Positions 52,828-62,005 of a DNA stretch of 64,000 nucleotides are shown piece by piece. The translations under genes and the position numbers were made by a program. Position 1 is the first letter of the stretch. Every line of letters starts with the position of its first letter. Under the pieces are notes generated by a model. That model saw nothing but the letters and a program-made list of their open reading frames with translations, was not told the DNA's origin and did no database searches. The DNA lies in contig JOAA01000010.1 of the NCBI GenBank assembly GCA_000720375.1, positions 62,001 to 126,000 of the forward strand, read 5' to 3'. Origin of the DNA: Rhodococcus rhodnii. GTDB taxonomy: Bacteria > Actinomycetota > Actinomycetes > Mycobacteriales > Pseudonocardiaceae.

Positions 52828-53517
52828 GTGCACCAGGCTCCCCACCGTTCAGCCCGCCGGTGGGCTGTTGTGCCACTCCTGCTTGTGCTGGCGTTCGCGC
52901 TCAGCGGCTGCGTGCGGGTGCGCGCGGCGATGGCGGTCGACGCCAACGACTTGATCTCCGGCACCCTGGAGATCGCCACTGTCCAGGTCAAACCCGAGGA
53001 GATCGGCCCGGCGCTGACCATTCCGGCCGAGCTGTCCAGCCAGGTCACGATGGAGCCGTACAAGGCCGACGGCTACGTGGGCCAGACAGTCCGGTTCACC
53101 CAGCTCAGCTTCGACCAGCTGCGCACGCTCACCGAGTCGATCAGCTCGCTGACCAGCCGGTACCGGCTGAACTTCCGGCGCTCCGGCGACATCGTCTCGC
53201 TCGCCGGGGTGGCGGATCTGAGCCAGTTGCGGCCGGATGGCGTCGACGTCCAGCTCAAGATCGCGTTCCCGGGTCCGATCGGCCGCACGAACGGCATCCT
53301 CGAACTGGACAACAACATCTCGTGGAAGCTCAGCCCCGGCCGGATCACCGACATCACCGCCACTTCGCAGTACAACTCGGAATCCGGGATGTCTTGGACG
53401 CGGTGGGTGCTGCTGGTCGGCGCGGGTGCGGTCGGGACCGCGCTGATCGTGCTGGCTTTAGCCCTCTTCACGCACCGCCGGAGCCGGCGTAAAGAGCAGA
53501 TGTCGGAGTACGTCTAG
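52828..53517 (+). CDS. lppM: LppM-family lipoprotein
   Basis: A 229-residue lipoprotein with a lipobox LSGC (Cys near 27), a ~155-residue beta-rich exported domain, a C-terminal membrane helix and the basic tail HRRSRRKEQ. This is the layout of mycobacterial LppM (Rv2171), a surface lipoprotein. The neighbours agree: the next genes correspond to Rv2172c, Rv2173, Rv2175c, Rv2176 and Rv2178c. GTG 52828 follows a -10-like CATAGT by 7 bp and no ribosome site is visible, so it may be leaderless; GTG 52819 lies within that -10. Confidence 0.85.
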   Translation: MHQAPHRSARRWAVVPLLLVLAFALSGCVRVRAAMAVDANDLISGTLEIATVQVKPEEIGPALTIPAELSSQVTMEPYKADGYVGQTVRFTQLSFDQLRTLTESISSLTSRYRLNFRRSGDIVSLAGVADLSQLRPDGVDVQLKIAFPGPIGRTNGILELDNNISWKLSPGRITDITATSQYNSESGMSWTRWVLLVGAGAVGTALIVLALALFTHRRSRRKEQMSEYV

Positions 53518-53550
53518 CCGATTGGCCGCCCCCACCCCACCAAAAGACAA

Positions 53551-53572
53551 GCCCCCACCCGTCCCGGGGGGC
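53551..53572. terminator. Weak GC hairpin after lppM
   Basis: GCCCCC (53551-53556) can pair with GGGGGC ending at 53572 around a short loop, 34 bp after the lppM stop. The surrounding 50 bp are unusually rich in C runs and A runs. Confidence 0.4.
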
Positions 53573-53625
53573 GTCCCTCGTCCAGTCTATCGATGGGGGT
53601 TGACCGGCGGGGGTTTCTGCGCGGG

Positions 53626-53678
53626 CTGTGGACAACGGATTTGCGAACGGGCCGTTGGCTCGAACTAGTTGTCCACAG
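53626..53678. promoter_or_regulatory. Inverted pair of DnaA-box sequences
   Basis: CTGTGGACAA (53626-53635) and TTGTCCACAG (53669-53678) are exact reverse complements separated by 33 bp. Each contains TTGTCCACA, the preferred DnaA box of actinomycetes. They lie in the gap between convergent lppM and the reductase gene, away from any origin genes. Confidence 0.5.
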
Positions 53679-53705
53679 ATGCGCTGAAGTCCTTGTGCTG
53701 GTCGC

Positions 53706-54593
53706 TCAGGCCGTGCGGCTGGGTACCAGGCCGAGCCTGCCGAGTACCTCTTTGGTCGCCTTTGCCCGGTTGAAGGTGTAGAAGTGGAGCACGTCCACGC
53801 CTTCGGCCAGCAGCTCCTGGCACATCTCGGTGACCACGTCGATGCCTTCGGCGCGGAACGCCTTCGGGTCGTCCATCAGTGGCTCGAGCCGGGACTTGAT
53901 CTGCGGCGGGACGGGCGCGCCGGACAGTTCGACCACCTTGCTGAGCATCTTCGGCGTCGTGAGAGGCATCACACCGGGCAGGATCGGGGCGTCACTGCCC
54001 CGGGCAGCCACCCGGTCGCGAAGCCTGAGGAAGTCCGAGGCCGAGTAGCAGAGCTGGCCGACCGCGAAGTCCGCGCCCGCCCGGAACTTCTGCACGAGCC
54101 GGTCCGCGTCCGTCTCAATGTCTGAGCAGCGTGGGTGCCCGTACGGGAACGCGGCCACACCGACGCAGAAGTCACCGAGCTCACGGACCAGCCGGACGAG
54201 GTCTTCGGCGTAGCTGAGGCCTTGCGGGTGCTTGACCCACTCTCCCATCGGGTTGCCAGGTGGGTCGCCACGCAGCGCGAGCACGTTGTGCACGCCGACC
54301 GCCGCGTACCAGCCGATGACGTTGCGCAGCTCGGCGACGGAGTGGTCAACCGCTGTCAGGTGCGCCATCGGCACCAACGTCGTTTCCCTGGCCACGCGGC
54401 CGGTCGTGCGGATCGTGCGATCGCGCCGGGAACCGCCTGCGCCGTAGGTCACCGACACGAAAGCTGGGTCCAGGCCTTCGAGTTCACGGATCGATCGCCA
54501 GAGGATCTGCTCGTCGGCGTCGTCTCGGGGCGGCATGAACTCGACGGAGAAAGTTGCTCTGCCGACATTGATGCGCTCCAGCACGGACGTCAT
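53706..54593 (-). CDS. metF: 5,10-methylenetetrahydrofolate reductase
   Basis: FAD enzyme reducing methylene-THF to methyl-THF for methionine synthesis. The 295-residue barrel has FSVEFMPPRDD, VSVTYGAGGS (near 48), the NVLALRGDPP motif (near 105), FVGVAAFPYGHP-like folate residues, and QLCYSASDFL. It occupies the place of Rv2172c, a MetF-like protein of the same M. tuberculosis block. The frame remains open far upstream across the GGPP synthase gene, but ATG 54593 starts the conserved part. Confidence 0.92.
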   Translation of the reverse strand: MTSVLERINVGRATFSVEFMPPRDDADEQILWRSIRELEGLDPAFVSVTYGAGGSRRDRTIRTTGRVARETTLVPMAHLTAVDHSVAELRNVIGWYAAVGVHNVLALRGDPPGNPMGEWVKHPQGLSYAEDLVRLVRELGDFCVGVAAFPYGHPRCSDIETDADRLVQKFRAGADFAVGQLCYSASDFLRLRDRVAARGSDAPILPGVMPLTTPKMLSKVVELSGAPVPPQIKSRLEPLMDDPKAFRAEGIDVVTEMCQELLAEGVDVLHFYTFNRAKATKEVLGRLGLVPSRTA

Positions 54594-54671
54594 GCCGTCC
54601 AGCCTATCGGGACTTCCGACCCCGCCGCGTCGGCCAACTGAGCAGGGGGTCACGATGGAGGTGTGCATCCG

Positions 54672-55733
54672 ATGACCATCGACGAGTCCGTTAGAGCCCA
54701 CGTCGAGCGGACCTTGACCGAGTACCTGTCGGCCAAGCAGTCCACTATGGCCAGCCTGACGCAGGAGCTGGCGGACGCACTCGACGCACTGGTCGAGTTC
54801 ATCCTGCGGGGCGGAAAACGCATCCGTCCGACGTTCGCCTGGTGGGGCTGGCGCGGTGCGGGCGGCGAGCCGGATGCTCCTGCTGTGCTGCGGGCGATCA
54901 GCGGTCTCGAGCTGATCCAGGCGTGTGCGCTCGTGCACGACGACCTGATGGACGCTTCCGCGGTCCGGCGGGGTTCGCCGACCGTGCATGTGACGTTCGA
55001 GCGCCTGCACCGCGAGCGGGGGTGGCTGGGGACCTCGGAGCGGTTCGGCATGGCGGCCGCGATTCTGCTCGGCGATATCGCGCTGGCCTGGGCGGACGAC
55101 ATGTTCTACGGCTCGGGTGTCTCGGCCAACCGGATCGCTGCGGCCAGTGAGCCGTGGCAGGCGATGCGCTCGGAGATGCTCGCGGGGCAGTACCTGGACA
55201 TCCTTACGCAGGTGGAGGGCGACGAATCGCCTGAGGCGGCGCTGCGGGTGGCCCGGATGAAGACCGCCGCGTACACCGTGGAGCGGCCGCTGCAGATGGG
55301 CGCTGCGCTGGCGGGCGCGGATCCCGACGTGGTGGAGCGGCTGCGGGCGTTCGGCGCGGACATCGGCGTGGCCTTCCAGTTGCGTGACGACCTGCTCGGC
55401 GTGTTCGGCGACACCGACGTGACCGGCAAGCCCGCTGGCGACGACCTGCGCGAGGGCAAGCGGACCCTGCTCGTGGCGCTCGGCTTGCAGAAAGCGACGC
55501 AAGCGGGCGCGGACGTGCTGCGGCACTGCCTCGGCAACCAGGATCTGACTGGTGACGACGTCGAGCGGGCCCGCGTGGTGCTGCTCGAGTCAGGTGCCGT
55601 GGACTGCGTCGAGGCCAAGATCGAGGCGCTCACGTCCACTGCGATGCACGCGCTTCAGGCGGCTGACCTCGCCGAGCCCGCCGGTGACCGGCTTGCCGAG
55701 CTCGCGGTGGCCGCGACCAGGAGGAACCACTGA
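54672..55733 (+). CDS. idsA: Polyprenyl (geranylgeranyl) diphosphate synthase
   Basis: Chain-elongating prenyltransferase. The 353-residue product has GGKRIRP (near 43), the first aspartate motif in LVHDDLMD (near 90), and the second in FQLRDDLLGVFGD (near 235). Small residues before the first motif suggest a C20 product. It corresponds to Rv2173 (idsA2) and directly precedes phytoene desaturase and synthase genes, so it probably supplies GGPP for carotenoids. ATG 54672 has GGAGG 10 bp upstream. Its stop overlaps the next start. Confidence 0.92.
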   Translation: MTIDESVRAHVERTLTEYLSAKQSTMASLTQELADALDALVEFILRGGKRIRPTFAWWGWRGAGGEPDAPAVLRAISGLELIQACALVHDDLMDASAVRRGSPTVHVTFERLHRERGWLGTSERFGMAAAILLGDIALAWADDMFYGSGVSANRIAAASEPWQAMRSEMLAGQYLDILTQVEGDESPEAALRVARMKTAAYTVERPLQMGAALAGADPDVVERLRAFGADIGVAFQLRDDLLGVFGDTDVTGKPAGDDLREGKRTLLVALGLQKATQAGADVLRHCLGNQDLTGDDVERARVVLLESGAVDCVEAKIEALTSTAMHALQAADLAEPAGDRLAELAVAATRRNH

Positions 55734-57196
55734 GAACCGTCACCGGCCGGACCGACCACGTCGTCGTGGTTGGCGCCGGTCTCGCGGGGTTGTCGTGCGC
55801 GTTGCACCTGCTCGGGTCCGGGCGTCAGGTCACGGTGCTGGAAACCGACTCCACGCCTGGTGGGCGTGCGGGCCGAATGCTGATCGGCGACTACACGGTC
55901 GACTCAGGCGCGAGCGTGCTCACCATGCCCGAGTTGATCGAGGACGCGTTGGCCCAGGTCGGGGCCCCGATGTTGGACTTGATCAAGCTGGATCCGGCGT
56001 ACCGCGCGCACTTCGCCGACGGCAGCACGATCCGCGTGCACTCCGACGCCGCGGCGATGGAGGACGAGATCCGCGGCGTGGCCGGGCCCGCCGAGGCCGT
56101 CGGGTACCGCAGGCTGCGGAAATGGCTGTCCGAGCTGTACCGGGTGGAGCGGGATTCGTTCATCGGCGCCAACTTCGACTCGCCGCTGGACTTGCTGGGT
56201 TCACGGCTGGCGAGCCTGGTCGCGCTGGGTGGTTTCGGGCGGCTCGGGCCGGCGATCGCGAAGTACTTGTCGGATGAGCGATTGCAGCGGCTGTTCTCGT
56301 TCCAGTCGCTGTACGCGGGTGTGCCGCCGCAGCGGGCTTTGGCTGCGTACGGCGTGATCGCGTACATGGACACCATTGCCGGCGTGTGGTTTCCACGCGG
56401 GGGCGTGGCTGCGGTCGCCGCGCACATGGCGAAGGCAGCGTCCGACGCGGGCGCGGACGTGCGTTATTCGTGTGGCGCGGCGTGGTTGGAGCGCGTCGGT
56501 TCTCGCGTGACGGCTGTGCGTACGACCGAGGGTGAGCGGATCTCCTGTGACGCCGTGGTTCTGACGCCGGACTTGCCGGTTGCCCGTGGCCTGCTGGGTT
56601 TGCCGTCGCGCCGCGTGGTGCCGTTGCAGTGGTCGCCGTCCGCCGTGGTGCTGCACGCCGGCGTGGACCGGTCGTGGGAGTCGCTCGGGCATCACACGAT
56701 CTTCTTCGGTCGCGCGTGGACCAAAACATTCGACGAGATCATCAAGCGCGGGCGGCTGATGAGCGATCCGTCACTGCTGGTGACGCGACCGACCGCGACC
56801 GATCCGACGCTCGCGCCGGACGGCCGTGAGGTGGTTCAGGTGCTGGCGCCGTGCCCCAATCTGCGGACGTCCCGGATCGACTGGCCGCGTGTCGGTCCCC
56901 GGTACCGCGACGAACTTATCCGTGTGCTCGACCAGCGTGGATTGACTGGTTTCGGCTCGTCGATCGAGGTGTCGAAGCTGATCACGCCGGCCGACTGGGA
57001 AGATCAGGGACTGGGCGCGGGCACGCCTTTCTCGCTGGCGCACTCGTTCCGCCAGACCGGCCCGTTCCGGCCACGCAATTTGGTGCCTGGCGTGGACAAC
57101 GCCGTGCTTGCGGGCTGTGGCACGACTCCTGGCGTCGGGATTCCACCTGTGGTGATTTCCGGGCGGCTCGCCGCACAGAGAATCACCGGAAGGTAG
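55730..57196 (+). CDS. crtI: Phytoene desaturase-type FAD oxidoreductase, probable CTG start
   Basis: A ~488-residue FAD enzyme of the CrtI family that desaturates phytoene. It has the N-terminal VVVGAGLAGLSCALHL motif followed by ETDSTPGGRAGR, and the C-terminal GTTPGVGIPPVVISGRLAA signature. The first ATG/GTG codon in frame (55766) would cut off the first beta strand. An ideal AGGAGG lies 5 bp before CTG 55730, which overlaps the idsA stop (CTGA) and gives an LRTVTGRTDHVVVVGAG beginning, so I annotate CTG. It is coupled to idsA. Confidence 0.88.
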   Translation: MRTVTGRTDHVVVVGAGLAGLSCALHLLGSGRQVTVLETDSTPGGRAGRMLIGDYTVDSGASVLTMPELIEDALAQVGAPMLDLIKLDPAYRAHFADGSTIRVHSDAAAMEDEIRGVAGPAEAVGYRRLRKWLSELYRVERDSFIGANFDSPLDLLGSRLASLVALGGFGRLGPAIAKYLSDERLQRLFSFQSLYAGVPPQRALAAYGVIAYMDTIAGVWFPRGGVAAVAAHMAKAASDAGADVRYSCGAAWLERVGSRVTAVRTTEGERISCDAVVLTPDLPVARGLLGLPSRRVVPLQWSPSAVVLHAGVDRSWESLGHHTIFFGRAWTKTFDEIIKRGRLMSDPSLLVTRPTATDPTLAPDGREVVQVLAPCPNLRTSRIDWPRVGPRYRDELIRVLDQRGLTGFGSSIEVSKLITPADWEDQGLGAGTPFSLAHSFRQTGPFRPRNLVPGVDNAVLAGCGTTPGVGIPPVVISGRLAAQRITGR

Positions 57197-57259
57197 CGAA
57201 TATGTGCCGGACCGTGCCGTCGAGTCGACTTCGGCCAGTAGTCATCTAACGTTGAACGC

Positions 57260-58630
57260 GTGAGGCGGCACGGACTCGGCACCCTGATGGTGGCGATTCT
57301 GCTGTGCGCCGGCTGCACCGGCGACGAGCCGTCACCCAATGGCCCCGCTCCCGCGCCCAAGCTGGTCGCGGCGGACGCGGTCAATCAGTCCATTGTGGAC
57401 CTCAGGAGCGCCGGTGCCGTGCGGTACAACGGTTCACTGACCGCGCCGGCCGGCGACAACGTAACGATGCAGGTGACCGTGACCAAGGCCGGTGAGGCGA
57501 CCGGCGAGTTGTCGGTGAACGGGCTGCCCGCGACCGTGCTGGTCGTCGATCACACGCTGTACCTCAAGGCCGGGCTGGATTTCTGGCTGAAGCTGTCCGG
57601 TGTGCCCGACTCGACCGCGCCGACCGTCGCCGACCACTGGGTGAAGGCGCCCGGTGTGCTGCTCGGCGTCGACATCGAGCGGATCTTCGACACCGAGACG
57701 CTGCCGGGCCTGTTCGGCAAACCCCTCGCCGACCAGACGCCGGACGCCGTCAAACGCACCAAGGTCGCCGGTCAGGACGTCCTCGAGGTGCCGACCGACG
57801 CGGGCGTGCTCTACCTGGGCGTGAACCCGCCGTACGGGCTGGTCCGGTTCGATCTGACCAAGTCGGGCAAGACGGATCCGACCAAGGTGCGTGACCTGGC
57901 GTTCAGCGTTTCGGACGCGACCAACGACATGGCCGCGCTCTACCGTGACCTCGCGGCGAAGACCGCCGAACTGGAAACCGCGTACGACCCGTTCACCGGG
58001 GTCAAGCAGGGCACGTACAAGTTCCAGAACTGCAGCGTGAACAGCTGCGCCATCGTGGTCGAACTCACCAACGTGGGCAAACAGGCTGTGCGGGTGGCAG
58101 TCAAGGCGACGTGGACCGGTGGCGGCAACGTGATCGGTTCGTGTGAGAGCCGGGTCGGCCCGTTGCAACCAAGTCAGGCAGGCAGTGCGACGTGCACGCT
58201 GTCCTCGCCGCAGTGGACGCAGTTCTACCGCCGCGCGCAGTCCGTGGCCGGGCAGCATCCGTATGGCGCGGAATGGACGGCTATGGCGCTTATCACGCCG
58301 CCCGATCCGGCTGGCCTGCGAACTTTGGCGAGCTCCGCGGAGACTCCGGTGGCCAATGCGCAGGGCAACCAGCACATCTACGTGATCCGCGACGACGCGG
58401 GCAAGGACGACAAGCAGATCTGGAAGTACGGCGTCGCGACCGGCCCCGACTGGCGGAAAATCCCCGAGGAGCAGCTGAGATTCTGCACCGCGGGCTGTGT
58501 CGTCGACGAGGTCGCGGCCACCGGCGACCCGGCTTCGGCACACGCTTTGGCCCGGCAGCTCGTCGACGCATACCGTGGCCGCGTCGGGCAATGCCCGCCT
58601 GCCCAGTGGGTCGGGTGTTCGCCGAAATGA
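57260..58630 (+). CDS. Large lipoprotein of unknown function
   Basis: A 456-residue lipoprotein with lipobox LLCAGC (Cys near 20) and no further helices. The first ~215 residues resemble LppX/LprG-type lipid-carrying beta folds ([26 protein letters not shown]); the remainder has six cysteines ([27 protein letters not shown]). It lies between phytoene desaturase and phytoene synthase and is collinear with them. GTG 57260 follows TAACGT by 7 bp with no ribosome site, suggesting its own promoter and a leaderless message. A lipid- or carotenoid-handling role is inference. Confidence 0.78.
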   Translation: MRRHGLGTLMVAILLCAGCTGDEPSPNGPAPAPKLVAADAVNQSIVDLRSAGAVRYNGSLTAPAGDNVTMQVTVTKAGEATGELSVNGLPATVLVVDHTLYLKAGLDFWLKLSGVPDSTAPTVADHWVKAPGVLLGVDIERIFDTETLPGLFGKPLADQTPDAVKRTKVAGQDVLEVPTDAGVLYLGVNPPYGLVRFDLTKSGKTDPTKVRDLAFSVSDATNDMAALYRDLAAKTAELETAYDPFTGVKQGTYKFQNCSVNSCAIVVELTNVGKQAVRVAVKATWTGGGNVIGSCESRVGPLQPSQAGSATCTLSSPQWTQFYRRAQSVAGQHPYGAEWTAMALITPPDPAGLRTLASSAETPVANAQGNQHIYVIRDDAGKDDKQIWKYGVATGPDWRKIPEEQLRFCTAGCVVDEVAATGDPASAHALARQLVDAYRGRVGQCPPAQWVGCSPK

Positions 58631-58670
58631 CCTAGGCTGGCGCCGCGGTGTTCGTCGGGGGAGGGTGTTC

Positions 58671-59687
58671 GTGAGTACGCGTGAGCTGGACGCTGCCGGG
58701 ATCACAGATCCTGAGCTGCGCGCCGCGTACGCCGAAAGCAAGGCCATCAACGCCAGTCACGGCCGGACTTACTTCCTGGCGACCCGGTTGCTGCCGATCG
58801 CCGACCGTCCGGCGGTGCACGCGCTGTACGGCTTCGCGCGCGTCGCGGACGACATCGTGGACGGCTCGCTGCCGAAGTCCCAGCAGACCATGGAGTTGCT
58901 GGCGCTCGAGCGGACCTTGTGGGACGGCGAGCAGCCCGTGCTGCGTGCGCTGGCCGACACCGTCCGCCGCTACCGGATCGACCGGCGGCTGTTCTCCGAC
59001 TTCCTCGCGTCCATGCGGATGGACCTGCACGTCAAGCAGTACGAGACCTATGCCGACCTGGCCGAGTACGTCTACGGCTCAGCCAGCGTGATCGGCCTGC
59101 AGATGCTTCCCGTCCTCGGCACCGTTTCGCCACGCGAGGAGGCCGAACCGTACGCAGCCGCGCTCGGCGAGGCGTTCCAGCTGACCAACTTCCTGCGGGA
59201 CGTCGGCGAGGACCTCGACCGTGGCCGCGTGTACCTGCCGATGGACGAACTGGCCGCGTTCGGCGTCGACCGCGACCGATTGCGTTGGGCCAGAAGGACA
59301 GGGCGACATGACCCGTACATACGCAGGGCGTTAGCCCATATGGTCGCGCGCACAACCGCGATCTACCGGCGCGCCGAGCCAGGCATCGAGTTGCTTCGGC
59401 CCTGGTCAAGGCCATGCGTCAGCACCGCGGCGAAGCTGTACCGCGGCATCCTCGACGAGATCACGGCCGTGGACTACGAGATCCTGAATCGGCGCGCGGT
59501 CGTACCCACCGGCCAGCGACTGCGAGTGGCACTGCCGGCTGCGACAAAAGCCGCTGGTCAGAACGCCAGGGCTTGGGCCCTGCGCTTGACCTCACGGCCG
59601 CGGTCCCCGCGCAGCGCCTCGATCGGCGTGCCCGGCAACGACTCGTCGGCGGTGAACAGCCACCGCAGGATCTCGCTCGGCGAGTAG
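58671..59687 (+). CDS. crtB: Phytoene synthase
   Basis: Joins two GGPP to phytoene. The 338-residue squalene/phytoene synthase-family protein has the [20 protein letters not shown] start, the first aspartate motif ARVADDIVD (near 61), the [10 protein letters not shown] segment and the second motif [21 protein letters not shown] (near 180). GTG 58671 has GGGGGAGGG 5 bp upstream. The last ~43 residues are Arg/Ser-rich and read antisense to the convergent DNA-binding gene (130-bp overlap), so the conserved protein may effectively end near residue 295. Confidence 0.9.
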   Translation: MSTRELDAAGITDPELRAAYAESKAINASHGRTYFLATRLLPIADRPAVHALYGFARVADDIVDGSLPKSQQTMELLALERTLWDGEQPVLRALADTVRRYRIDRRLFSDFLASMRMDLHVKQYETYADLAEYVYGSASVIGLQMLPVLGTVSPREEAEPYAAALGEAFQLTNFLRDVGEDLDRGRVYLPMDELAAFGVDRDRLRWARRTGRHDPYIRRALAHMVARTTAIYRRAEPGIELLRPWSRPCVSTAAKLYRGILDEITAVDYEILNRRAVVPTGQRLRVALPAATKAAGQNARAWALRLTSRPRSPRSASIGVPGNDSSAVNSHRRISLGE

Positions 59688-59926
59688 CCGGAGTCGACAA
59701 GCAGGGTGATCGTTCCCGGCAGGCCCTTGACCACCTCGTCGTTGTCGGTCAGGAAGATCGCCGGGACGAGCAGCTCGCCCTTCCTGCGCACCGCGAGCAG
59801 CTGGTGGTCCCGAAGGGCCTGCTGAACACGGCTGACCGGACGGCCGAACCGGTCGGCCACCTCGCGCAGGGTCAACACCTCCACCGCTGGGTCGAGCACA
59901 TCGTCAGCAATGGGAATCGCACTCAC
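59558..59926 (-). CDS. Rv2175c-like DNA-binding protein
   Basis: A 122-residue protein with a MerR-like winged helix, [24 protein letters not shown], followed by the [16 protein letters not shown] strand pair and a C-terminal domain ending [13 protein letters not shown]. It matches Rv2175c, a DNA-binding substrate of the kinase PknL in M. tuberculosis, and lies divergently next to the pknL-like gene as there. The start is uncertain: GTG 59926 begins the conserved part; upstream codons to 60010 overlap the kinase leader. Confidence 0.85.
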   Translation of the reverse strand: MSAIPIADDVLDPAVEVLTLREVADRFGRPVSRVQQALRDHQLLAVRRKGELLVPAIFLTDNDEVVKGLPGTITLLVDSGYSPSEILRWLFTADESLPGTPIEALRGDRGREVKRRAQALAF

Positions 59927-60036
59927 GGATGAACACGATGCCACACGCCACACGTATGAGAAATGAGGCAGGCCGACCCACAGGGAGCAAACCGATCCGT
60001 ACGATCGCACACGTGCAGGAAAGAGGCGGGCTTGGA

Positions 60037-61959
60037 ATGGCGACGTTGCTCGAGCAGCGTTACCGGGTCGACGCGCCGCTGGCCCGCGGCGGTATGTCGG
60101 CCGTCTACCGTGGCATGGACATGCGCCTCGAGCGGCCGGTCGCGATCAAGGTGATGGATCACCGGTTCGCCGAGGACCGGTCGTTCGTCGACCGGTTCGA
60201 GCGTGAGGCGAGAGCCGCGGCGAGCCTGCACCACCCGAACGTCATCGCGGTGCACGACCAGGGCTTCGACGGCGACCACGTGTTCCTGGTGATGGAGCTC
60301 GTGGACGGCGGCACCCTGCGTGATCTGCTGGTCGAGCGCGGCCGGCTGACCGTTCCGCTGGCGCTGTCGGTGCTCGAGCCGGTGCTGTCGGCGTTGGCCG
60401 CGGCGCACCAGAACGGCCTGGTGCACCGGGACGTCAAGCCGGAGAACGTGCTGATCGGCAAGTCCGGCGTGGTCAAGGTCGGCGACTTCGGCCTGGTCAA
60501 GGCGATGGCCAGCGGGAACAACACGAGCAACAGCGTCATCCTCGGCACGGTGGCCTACCTGTCGCCGGAACAGGTGGCGACAGGCGTGACGACGGCCCGC
60601 GGTGACGTGTACTCGGCAGGCCTGCTGCTGTACGAGATGCTCACCGGCCAGCCGCCGTACGTCGGCGACACCCCGATTTCGGTGGCGTATCGGCACGTGA
60701 ACGACGACGTCCCGCCGCCGAGCGCGTCGGCGCCCGGGATTCCCCAGGCACTGGACGAGCTGGTGCTGCGCGCGACGCGCCGTGACCCGATGGCACGGCC
60801 AGCCGACGCCGCTGCGTTCCTGCAGGAAGTCGAGCGTGTGCGGCACGCGATCGGCGCACCGCTCGTGCCGATCCCAGCTTCGGCGCACGGTATGCAGACC
60901 GTGCCTCGTGTCGCCACAGACATGCCCACTGTTCAGACCGCGCCTGTGCCGCCCGCCGCGTCTACTGTGCCTGGCCCGCAGGGAACCCGGGCCATGGTGC
61001 GCAGCGACATGGACCCGCCGTCCAAGCCGCCCCGGCCCGCGGTCGAGAAGAAGAAGACGAAGGAACCGCCACGCAAACGTTTCCCGATCCCGCGTTGGGG
61101 CATCGCGGGAGCCGTGCTGGCCATCGCGGCGATCGTCGCGACGCTGTTCCTGACCGCCGGTCCCGACCCGGTCGCCATCCCGAACGTGGTCGGCGCGGAC
61201 AAGCAGTCCGCGCTGCGACGGATCGAGGACGCCAAGCTGGTGCCGACCGTGGTGGAGTCCCGTAGTGACCAGGTCGCCCGCAACAGGGTGATCAGGACCG
61301 ATCCGCCGACCGGCACGCTCATCCCCGGATCCGGCGTGAACGTGTACGTGTCGGTCGGTCCGCCGATCGTGCCGGACGTCGAACCCGGCGCGACCGTGCC
61401 GGACGTCGAGAAGGCGTTGCGGTCCCAGGACCTCAAGCCGAAGCTGGCCGCGGAAGAGGACAGGTTCGACAACAACGCGCCCAAGGGCAGCGTGGTCGCC
61501 CTGTCGCCCAGCCCGGGCACGCAGCTGAAGCTCGGCGACGAAGTGGTGATGATCCTCAGCAAGGGCCCCGCGCCGCTCAAGCCACTGCCGGACGTGCGCG
61601 GCAAGACCGAGGCCGAGGCGCGTCAGCTCGTCGAGGAAGCCGGCTACACCGCCACGGTGAACACCCGGTTCGACGAGCGGGTCGACGGCGGCCGCGTGAT
61701 CTCGACCGACCCCGTGGCCGGGACCGTGTCCGAGGACAAGCAGGTCACGCTGACCGTGTCGAACGCCGTGACCGTGCCGGACCTGAACGGAAAACGCATC
61801 AACGACGCCAAGGAGCAGCTGGACAAGCTCGGCCTGAAGCTGGAGGTGGCGTTCGGTGACGACCGCGGCAACCGGCGGATCTTCGCCCAGGGCCCGAACC
61901 CGGGCAGCCGGGTGCAGAAGGGCTCGTCGGTCCGGGTCGCGGTGAACTTCTTCGGCTGA
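60037..61959 (+). CDS. pknL: PASTA-domain serine/threonine protein kinase (PknL-like)
   Basis: A 640-residue receptor-type kinase. The catalytic domain has ARGGMSAVYRG (glycine loop), VAIKVM (K38), HRDVKPENV (D132), VGDFGL and GTVAYLSPEQ. A proline-rich linker (~275-350) leads to one membrane helix (~353-375) and four extracellular PASTA repeats (starting near 379, 448, 514 and 580: IPNVVGA, VPDVE, LPDVRGK, VPDLNGK) that can sense peptidoglycan or lipid II. Position matches Rv2176 (pknL), although that protein lacks PASTA repeats. ATG 60037 follows AGAGG; upstream GTG 60013 and ATG 59929 are also open. Confidence 0.92.
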   Translation: MATLLEQRYRVDAPLARGGMSAVYRGMDMRLERPVAIKVMDHRFAEDRSFVDRFEREARAAASLHHPNVIAVHDQGFDGDHVFLVMELVDGGTLRDLLVERGRLTVPLALSVLEPVLSALAAAHQNGLVHRDVKPENVLIGKSGVVKVGDFGLVKAMASGNNTSNSVILGTVAYLSPEQVATGVTTARGDVYSAGLLLYEMLTGQPPYVGDTPISVAYRHVNDDVPPPSASAPGIPQALDELVLRATRRDPMARPADAAAFLQEVERVRHAIGAPLVPIPASAHGMQTVPRVATDMPTVQTAPVPPAASTVPGPQGTRAMVRSDMDPPSKPPRPAVEKKKTKEPPRKRFPIPRWGIAGAVLAIAAIVATLFLTAGPDPVAIPNVVGADKQSALRRIEDAKLVPTVVESRSDQVARNRVIRTDPPTGTLIPGSGVNVYVSVGPPIVPDVEPGATVPDVEKALRSQDLKPKLAAEEDRFDNNAPKGSVVALSPSPGTQLKLGDEVVMILSKGPAPLKPLPDVRGKTEAEARQLVEEAGYTATVNTRFDERVDGGRVISTDPVAGTVSEDKQVTLTVSNAVTVPDLNGKRINDAKEQLDKLGLKLEVAFGDDRGNRRIFAQGPNPGSRVQKGSSVRVAVNFFG

Positions 61960-61976
61960 GACAGCCACGATCTGAG

Positions 61977-62005
61977 GCCCTGGTGTCGCGAGTCGACACC
62001 AGGGC
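61977..62005. terminator. Strong 12-bp hairpin terminator after pknL
   Basis: GCCCTGGTGTCG (61977-61988) pairs perfectly with 61994-62005 around a 5-base loop, 18 bp after the kinase stop and immediately before the end of the antisense gene remnant. Confidence 0.88.

Noticed and set aside
54597-55526. Extension of the metF frame upstream across idsA
   Set aside because: The conserved reductase begins at ATG 54593; the upstream part is antisense to a clear prenyl synthase.
58143-58635. Frames overlapping the 3' end of the 57260 lipoprotein
   Set aside because: The lipoprotein frame is continuous and has regular cysteine spacing; the others lack starts and features.
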